A DNA stretch of 64,000 nucleotides from Talaromyces rugulosus (taxonomy: Eukaryota; Ascomycota; Eurotiomycetes; Eurotiales; Trichocomaceae): contig NC_049562.1 in the NCBI RefSeq assembly GCF_013368755.1, positions 2,294,001-2,358,000 of the forward strand, given 5' to 3'. The position numbers and the translations under genes were made by a program. Below are positions 58,943 to 64,000 of this stretch, in pieces. Each line of letters begins with the position of its first letter. Within the stretch, counting starts at the first letter, position 1. The notes under the pieces were generated by a model. The model was not told the origin of the DNA. It ran no database searches and was given only the letters and a program-made list of their open reading frames with translations.

Positions 58943-59025
58943 GCGCCTGTAGTGTAGTGGTTATCATCCAACTCTTCCATCTTCTGGTGACAAGTTGAGA
59001 CCCGGTTTCGATTACCGGCGAGCGC
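58943..59025 (+). tRNA. tRNA-Gly (anticodon UCC) with about 12-nt intron
   Basis: The D arm sequence (GTAGTGTAGTGGTTATCAT) matches fungal tRNA-Gly. The anticodon stem CAACT/AGTTG (58,969-58,973 and 58,993-58,997) pairs fully. Loop bases give U33, anticodon TCC (58,976-58,978) and A37. Thirteen bases then follow before the 3' stem, so a short canonical intron sits one base after the anticodon. The T arm CCGGT/ACCGG pairs fully. The acceptor stem (GCGCCTG with CGAGCGC) has one C-A mismatch and one U-G pair, so the gene may be real but diverged. Confidence 0.72.
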
Positions 59026-59032
59026 AATTTTT

Positions 59033-59055
59033 TGCTAACCGCTACACCACCACCA
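59033..59055 (-). other. Inverted tRNA 5'-half-like fragment (A-box)
   Basis: Read on the minus strand, this stretch is GGTGGTGGTGTAGCGGTTAGC, which matches a tRNA D-arm/A-box. No T arm or acceptor partner follows. It lies only 8 bases beyond the tRNA-Gly and points toward it. Confidence 0.45.
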
Positions 59056-59566
59056 GCACTGTCTATACTAGAAATGTCGAAAATTAATCGATGAGAGTTT
59101 CAGCTAAAGTTTTACATTTATATGCTTAAATTTAAGCTTAATTTTATTTTCATCTGATCTTTCTTTGTTATGTTTCAAAGCACATAAAGAGTGTATTTTT
59201 GTCACCGCGCGGTGGAGTCCCTAAATCCTGGAGGCGGGGCGGAGCGGAGCCCTAATAGCACATTAACATTTACAGTTCTTTATAGACGCGAAGATCGAGA
59301 CACCTAAATTTAGTGAGACTACTCCTGAGGCATGTCTACATCAATTGATAAATTTATAACTTAGATATCTCGCTTTAACAGAAAAGCTACGACAGTTTGT
59401 TTGTATACTCCTCGCGAAACCAGTATATGTATAGTATACATTGTTTGACAACTCATATCACCCACTTATTGCCGATCTAACCTCGCCATTTTGTTTACAT
59501 ACAAGAACAGCCCTTGCCAATAAACATTACAGGTGTTTTCAAAACTACTGTCTCGTCACAGCTATT

Positions 59567-60451
59567 ATGGTTCCTCTGGATGTGCCCGCCTTTGTCGTGG
59601 CCTGGACTGCTCTTTATGTACATTTCGATGCTATTAGCTATATCCCCCCTGACTATATTATCTATCCTCCATTCTCGCCCCCTCTTTTGGCGCTGCAAGA
59701 CCAGGTCAATATACATCCTGTAGCCCTCAAGCTCTTGTCACAGATTCCACACCCTGCATCTTATAACCACTCTAACAGTTTTGAGATCCTCACGCGGACC
59801 CATGGTATTCCATACAACAAACCTAATCAATTACAGCTTTCTCGGGACGCCTTGTCATTTTATATAGAAGAGGAGCCCGATGACAGCAATAAAAGGTGAG
59901 CTTAAGGTCGAGGAGGTTCTTCTAACTACCTAACTACCTTAGGGATGGTCATTAGTCTCGGATGTTATACCTAGTAGACCTAACTATTCCACTTTTTTAT
60001 TATGTATATAAATATGTCTTACTGTATATAAAGCTAATAATATACTAGGTACAATACAAGAGTTTTCCACCAGTGATACTTCTCTTATACTCTGGCTAAT
60101 ACCCGACGATCCTGAAAACATTTATAATTAACCGCCGCTCCCTGCTGTCGAGACTGTATGGTCTTATGTTCGCAAATTTGAGAGCCTAGAATGGATTGCA
60201 TTTGAAGCTAATACCGAGGGTGGGACCATCGAGTCTTGTGATCCCAATGTAAGAAAAGCCTTCTTGCTTTTTCTTTTGTTCTTATTTTTCTCAAACAAAA
60301 AAAAGTGACAAACGCTAACACAATTTAGCATGCAAGGCTAAAGAAGACTCTCACCGACGTGTTTGGGTGGCCACATGCTTTTAGGAAGGATGATTGGATC
60401 AGAGAGAGAGAGGGCTTGTTGTATCTGTCAGAAGACGAATTAGAGTTGTGA
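59567..60451 (+). pseudogene. Orphan gene, three exons, one in-frame stop
   Basis: No family recognised. Exons 59567-59895, 60074-60248 and 60329-60451 keep a single frame (about 208 codons) except for one TAA at 60,129-60,131, straight after DDPENIYN. The downstream half (PPLPAVETVWSYVRKFESLE, then HARLKKTLTDVFGWPHAF and LLYLSEDELEL) still looks coding. TAA could come from CAA by one C-to-T change. Other readings: a true stop giving a 127-aa protein, or a missed intron. The first exon is rich in Pro, Tyr and aromatic residues. Confidence 0.5.
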
Positions 60452-60793
60452 CAACAGGCTTAAGTTGCTAGTTGTGAGATTTCTTTACTTATTGTCATTA
60501 TCATAATATCCGTTATTATAGTAGACCCTTCTGGCTAATTTATAGTTTGGCTAGCATATTAAGTTACCAGTTAACGGTACGTAATAGTTGGTATAAATAT
60601 GCTAAATAAGCTTATCTAGAAGACTGGCGTTTGAACTTCACTGCTGATTGGCGGCCATTTTTAGGTACAGCTTAGTCGTGAGGAGGCTCGTGCACTGCAG
60701 GTTAGAACGACCAGAAAGGGACATTCCAATGACAGTATATTCATTTAATACTTTTCTGTTGCTTACTTCTTCTTTCAAGAAATACAGAAAATA
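60452..60793. other. AT-rich spacer in degenerate region
   Basis: No gene seen. Confidence 0.5.
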
Positions 60794-61015
60794 ATGACAC
60801 AGACTTTGACTCATGGCGACTACACTGTAGCCTGCATCTGTGTCGAACAAGAAGCCGTCGAGGGAATGCTGGACGAGATTCACCCTGATCTCTCTACCAG
60901 CTGGGACAAAAGCAGCTACACTGAGACTCCATCAGTGCAGTCCCATTGGAGATTGCCACATACGTACTTCTGCTGTCACGAATCTTGGAGAGTGGAATAT
61001 ATCCTAGAGCGATGA
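60794..61015 (+). pseudogene. Fragment of nucleoside-phosphorylase-like domain of a fungal NLR-type protein
   Basis: A 73-codon frame starting MTQTLTHGDYTVACICVEQE and continuing AVEGMLDEIHPDL. This closely resembles the start of the PNP/UDP-phosphorylase domain at the N-terminus of many fungal NLR (NACHT/NB-ARC plus ankyrin/TPR/WD) proteins, whose usual pattern is DYTVAWICALP-E-AAA-MLDE-HP-L (family knowledge). After SSYTE the frame loses similarity. In another frame SPIGDCHI resembles the next family segment (GRIGDHN-V), so a frameshift lies at about 60,930-60,950. The nucleotide-binding and repeat domains are missing. A relic is the best reading. Confidence 0.6.
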
Positions 61016-61036
61016 CAAGGCAATGAAACACCCAAG

Positions 61037-62476
61037 CTATTCTATCTGATCGTTCAGCCACGGATCCTGGAGTAGATCCTTTGCTGTCTTCCTATCTTCA
61101 GGCCGCCACTGAAGCATCCCTCTCATGAAAGCTAAAAACATCTCCTTATTTCTTCCCTCAAGGAACTCTTCCGACAGTTCCAAGCTGACTCCTGTCGGGA
61201 TCTCTATGTCTTGCTTCCATTTTCCTAAAATCTTTTAAGCCGTTGCAAAGTGCATTAAGCGAGAAAATGATACTTACCCTCATTAGTAAAGAATTCATGG
61301 CTTCGTTTTCCATGCTGGAGCATATCCAGAGGCGGTGGCCCTAGAATTCCCATAACTTCTGCAAGATGTGCCCGGGTTGAGTACCCTTTGCCATCAGGGT
61401 CATCCCCGTAGAAAAGGTGTCTCCCCTCAAACAAATCCCACACCTATTATTCCCCACTGTTTAGTACATGATATCTAGTGTGAACAGGTAGAGCATACCA
61501 TAGCACCGACATTCCATATGTCAACTGGGTAACTCCAATCAGTCTTCAGCATCACTTCCGGTGATCTATAAATGTTTGGCTGTGCATCGTGATTCCTCCT
61601 CTCGTCTCCTTGTACAGCAGAGCCAAAATCACGTAATACTGCTCGGCCAAACACCTTCGGCAAGTCGAAACGTCGTGAAGCATATACCGGCAAACCATTG
61701 ACGATTTTGCGGGGTGAAGGGTTCTCCAGCTCAGCTTGGGTAAAACTTTCAAGGATTGACTTATCCTCTATTTCTTGGAGAATATTGTCGCTTTTAATAT
61801 CTAAAAGAATGCAAATTAGGGCAACGATTTTTGACAAAGCCATACGGATACGTCATACCGGTGTGGACAAGCTTGCATTCAGTGTGCAGATAGTTAAGTG
61901 CAAGAAATATCTGCATAAGACCAGCTTTGAGTAGATCTTCAGTAAATCTATGGTTGGGATTACGGTATAGTAGATCCCTGAAGCTTTCCCACATTGGTTT
62001 CTGAACAAGACACGAATGGTCACCGCCGGAACGGGGAATTGTAAAGATATCCAGTGCTTTCCTTATATGAGCACGGCCAGGGTGCCATGAACTCCCCTGA
62101 TTTAGTTGCTTATATATTTGAAACTCTTCCTGGTTACCTTCGTCACGCGTGTAGATTTTGAGTGTCACATATTGGTGACATCTGATTGTGTTAGTGGGTC
62201 AGTGTTTAGCTGAATAAGTAGAATATACTCAAGATCACGAGCGAACCATACTGTAGAAGTAGTCCCAAAACCAACTTTACCAATAATCTAGTATTTGGAA
62301 CTAATAACGTCGCCAATATTAGCAGGATAATATTGTCCTTGTTTGAACTGCTCAAACCGTTCCTCGTCAAGCACCTCCGAGGGACGGACGGTTTCGAAGC
62401 CGCGGGTTGGAAAACACATGGGAGGGGAAGGGGCCCGTCGAATCACATTTTTGGCCCATTTCATGAGTGTAGCCAT
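61037..62476 (-). pseudogene. SRPK-like serine/threonine kinase with one in-frame TAG
   Basis: Exons 62476-62229, 62181-61859, 61800-61499, 61443-61278 and 61224-61037 join in phase to 409 codons of a fungal SRPK-like protein kinase. Codon 63 (62,290-62,288) is TAG inside SKY-stop-IIGKVGFGTTST, where relatives usually have Gln. Everything else is intact: the glycine loop GKVGFGTTSTVWFARDL, the ATP Lys in VTLKIY, the catalytic loop HTDIKSDNIL (Asp formed over a splice junction), DFG in LRDFGSA, the activation-loop end NIYRSPEV, and the subdomain IX Asp in SYPVDIWNVGAMVWDLFEG. It may be recently inactivated, a sequencing error, or read by an unknown start. Family members are numerous and rapidly changing in Pezizomycotina. 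Confidence 0.8.
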
Positions 62477-63439
62477 GATGGATGGGTGGAAAGAGAAGAG
62501 GCTGATCTTTGTTGAGGTGAGAGGAGTTACAATTCAAATGATGACTCATCATATTGGGGCTGCACCCAAGTGCTCGTTGCGTCATAGGCTATTATTTCAC
62601 TCAAACGCAGCGCTAAGAATATAGGAGTCAGCGAGTCTATCGATAGCTGTTGAGGCTGAATGGAATTGATATACCTTCCCGTTGACACTGCCTGAGTGAG
62701 TGGCGGAAGAGTTGGCAGATTGACGGCCAAAAACAGCGTCGGCAGCGGCCGTTTTGGGCAGTCCATTTTCCGTCGTCTAGTTTAAATAAGTAGTTCATTA
62801 GTTTATAAACGTATAGTGGTATATAGTAGTTTGTATTAGGTTAGTCCCTACATATATAAGTGAAGCGTCTGAGATAGCCCCACCTTCCGTTCTAACGCTA
62901 CATAAAGCTTTCGTCTGTTCTTTTTCTAAGCTCCATCTCCATCGCCATCGCCATCTTCATCTTCGTCTTCATGCGACTTGGCTCCGTTGACGTTGTCTCG
63001 ACGCTGGTCTGGCCCAGGCTGCCGTCTCTAGGGACTGGCTGACTGTGAGACCTTGTATCTATCGCCTTGTTGGGTGTCCGCCATGTCATCTTCTTCGGCT
63101 TGTCATCTTCTATCGCCTTGAGTATTTTTTTGCTATATTTTTCTTGCGTTACATTAATCATTAGAAACCACTGTCTTTATTCTGTCTGCATTACTCGTTC
63201 ACTCGTTCACTCTTTCACTTGTCTATTCTGATGACTGACTAACTACACGGCAACCAGTCACTGATACACTCATTTCTCACGTGTATCGTCTGACTATTTC
63301 CGCTCATCTGGCTGGTCCAGCAGGAAAAAAAACATTTCTCTTCTTTTTTCCCTCTCCTTTGGCTTCTTGCGAGCTTTTACCAGCGGCACCGCAGCACTAT
63401 TGATATCCTGGCGAGGACGCATGTCCACCCTCGTTCAAG
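62477..63439. other. AT-rich region upstream of kinase relic and secreted repeat gene
   Basis: Two short minus-strand frames occur (62,527-62,766 and 62,898-63,161). The second is Lys/Met-rich, from an ATGGCG/ATGGAG-like repeat near 62,935-62,960. Neither shows a recognisable domain, and I do not call them genes. The last 150 bases are C/T-rich, as in promoters. Confidence 0.5.
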
Positions 63440-64000
63440 ATGAGATACCCAGCGTTGTTGGTGATCATCGTGGCCCTTTTTGCATCTAGCAACTTGGGCA
63501 GTCCTATGCCACACAAAATACTGGAAAGACGCAGCCCTGATGGACAGACGACTCCATCTGGTTCTCCGACGCCGCCAGCTTCACCAAGTTCCGGCTTAGG
63601 AACGACTACTTTTAGCTCTGATGGACAGACGACTCCATCCGGCTCCCCAACGCTGCCAACTCCGCCAACTTCTGGCTTAGGAACTACTACTTCCCCTTCA
63701 AGGTCACCAAGTCAGTTCCCGCCTCCGTCAAAAGCAGTGTCTCCATCGCCAAGTTCGTCTGTGCCCCCTTCGCCTAGTGCATCAAGCAAACCGGTAGTTG
63801 GTGGTCCTCGGGGTAGTTCACAAGTTGGCCCGAATTCTCTTACAACGACCACTGCCTCCCCTACGCAACCACCTCCTCCAGGTACTATGCCAACAACTAT
63901 CACCACCCAGCCACCGCCTCCTTCAAATACTGGGCTAGGTACTACTATCCTAACATCAGCTCCTCCTCCATATACTGGACTGGGTACTACTACTCCAACA
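63440..64000 (+). CDS. Secreted Pro/Ser/Thr-rich repeat protein, incomplete at window end
   Basis: Open from the ATG at 63,440 to the end of the window (187 codons, no stop yet). The first residues MRYPALLVIIVALFASSNLG are a signal peptide. MPHKILERR follows, a dibasic site typical of Kex2 cleavage. The rest is mucin-like. It contains two tandem units of about 27 residues that start DGQTTPSGSPT and end SGLGTTT, and later shorter GLGTT units (near 63,929 and 63,969). Such Ser/Thr/Pro tracts are usually O-glycosylated in cell-wall or GPI-anchored proteins. The C-terminus is not visible, so GPI anchoring is unknown. Confidence 0.75.
   Translation, partial: MRYPALLVIIVALFASSNLGSPMPHKILERRSPDGQTTPSGSPTPPASPSSGLGTTTFSSDGQTTPSGSPTLPTPPTSGLGTTTSPSRSPSQFPPPSKAVSPSPSSSVPPSPSASSKPVVGGPRGSSQVGPNSLTTTTASPTQPPPPGTMPTTITTQPPPPSNTGLGTTILTSAPPPYTGLGTTTPT

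Noticed and set aside
62898..63161. 87-codon Lys/Met-rich minus-strand frame
   Set aside because: The Met/Lys tract comes from a short DNA repeat; no domain recognised.

Overview
This window is nuclear DNA from a filamentous ascomycete (Pezizomycotina). The gene set and gene structures look most like Eurotiales (the Aspergillus, Penicillium, Talaromyces and Paecilomyces group). That placement is inference. The evidence is short GT..AG introns (about 48-80 nt, mostly with CTAAC/CTGAC-like branch sites), pyrimidine-rich leaders, many microsatellites, and Pezizomycotina-type proteins such as an LaeA-like methyltransferase, a Zn2Cys6 regulator, a CalB-like lipase and an SRPK-like kinase. Genes lie on both strands as single units. 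I rebuilt exon structures by hand, keeping reading frame and family motifs intact across every junction.

Bases 1-21,200 are conserved housekeeping DNA: the 3' part of the nuclear exosome nuclease Rrp6, a Ras GTPase-activating protein, the Sec14 lipid-transfer protein, the Mis14/Nsl1 kinetochore subunit, a dysferlin-domain protein, a mitochondrial PPR-like protein, the NatC acetyltransferase Naa30, the acyltransferase Lro1, and inositol-phosphorylceramide synthase Aur1. From 21,200 to 33,000 genes are sparser: a Ccc1/VIT vacuolar iron transporter, a 104-aa membrane protein, a 76-aa cysteine-rich protein in four exons, and a CBM48 (Crp1/Mdg1-like) protein.

Bases 33,000-58,700 mix signalling, metabolic and trafficking genes: the PKA regulatory subunit; an LaeA-like methyltransferase divergent from a cytochrome P450, followed by a 2OG-Fe(II) dioxygenase; a forkhead/FHA regulator; a secreted CalB-type lipase divergent from an intact nine-exon Zn2Cys6 regulator; Snf7 (ESCRT-III); Ten1 (telomere capping); an MFS exporter; the splicing factor SPF27; and a neutral ceramidase. 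Lro1, Aur1, ceramidase, Sec14 and the lipase all act on lipids, but they are spread out and nothing suggests they form a cluster.

Bases 58,900-63,400 are different: AT-rich, gene-poor and full of damaged genes. An intron-containing tRNA-Gly marks the edge. Behind it lie an orphan gene with one in-frame stop, a fragment resembling the N-terminal nucleoside-phosphorylase domain of fungal NLR-like proteins, and an SRPK-like kinase that is complete except for one in-frame TAG. Both stops could be C-to-T changes at Gln codons, as repeat-induced point mutation would give. The window ends inside a secreted Pro/Ser/Thr-rich repeat protein with a dibasic (Kex2-like) site after its signal peptide. I found no CRISPR array, rRNA or complete transposon.
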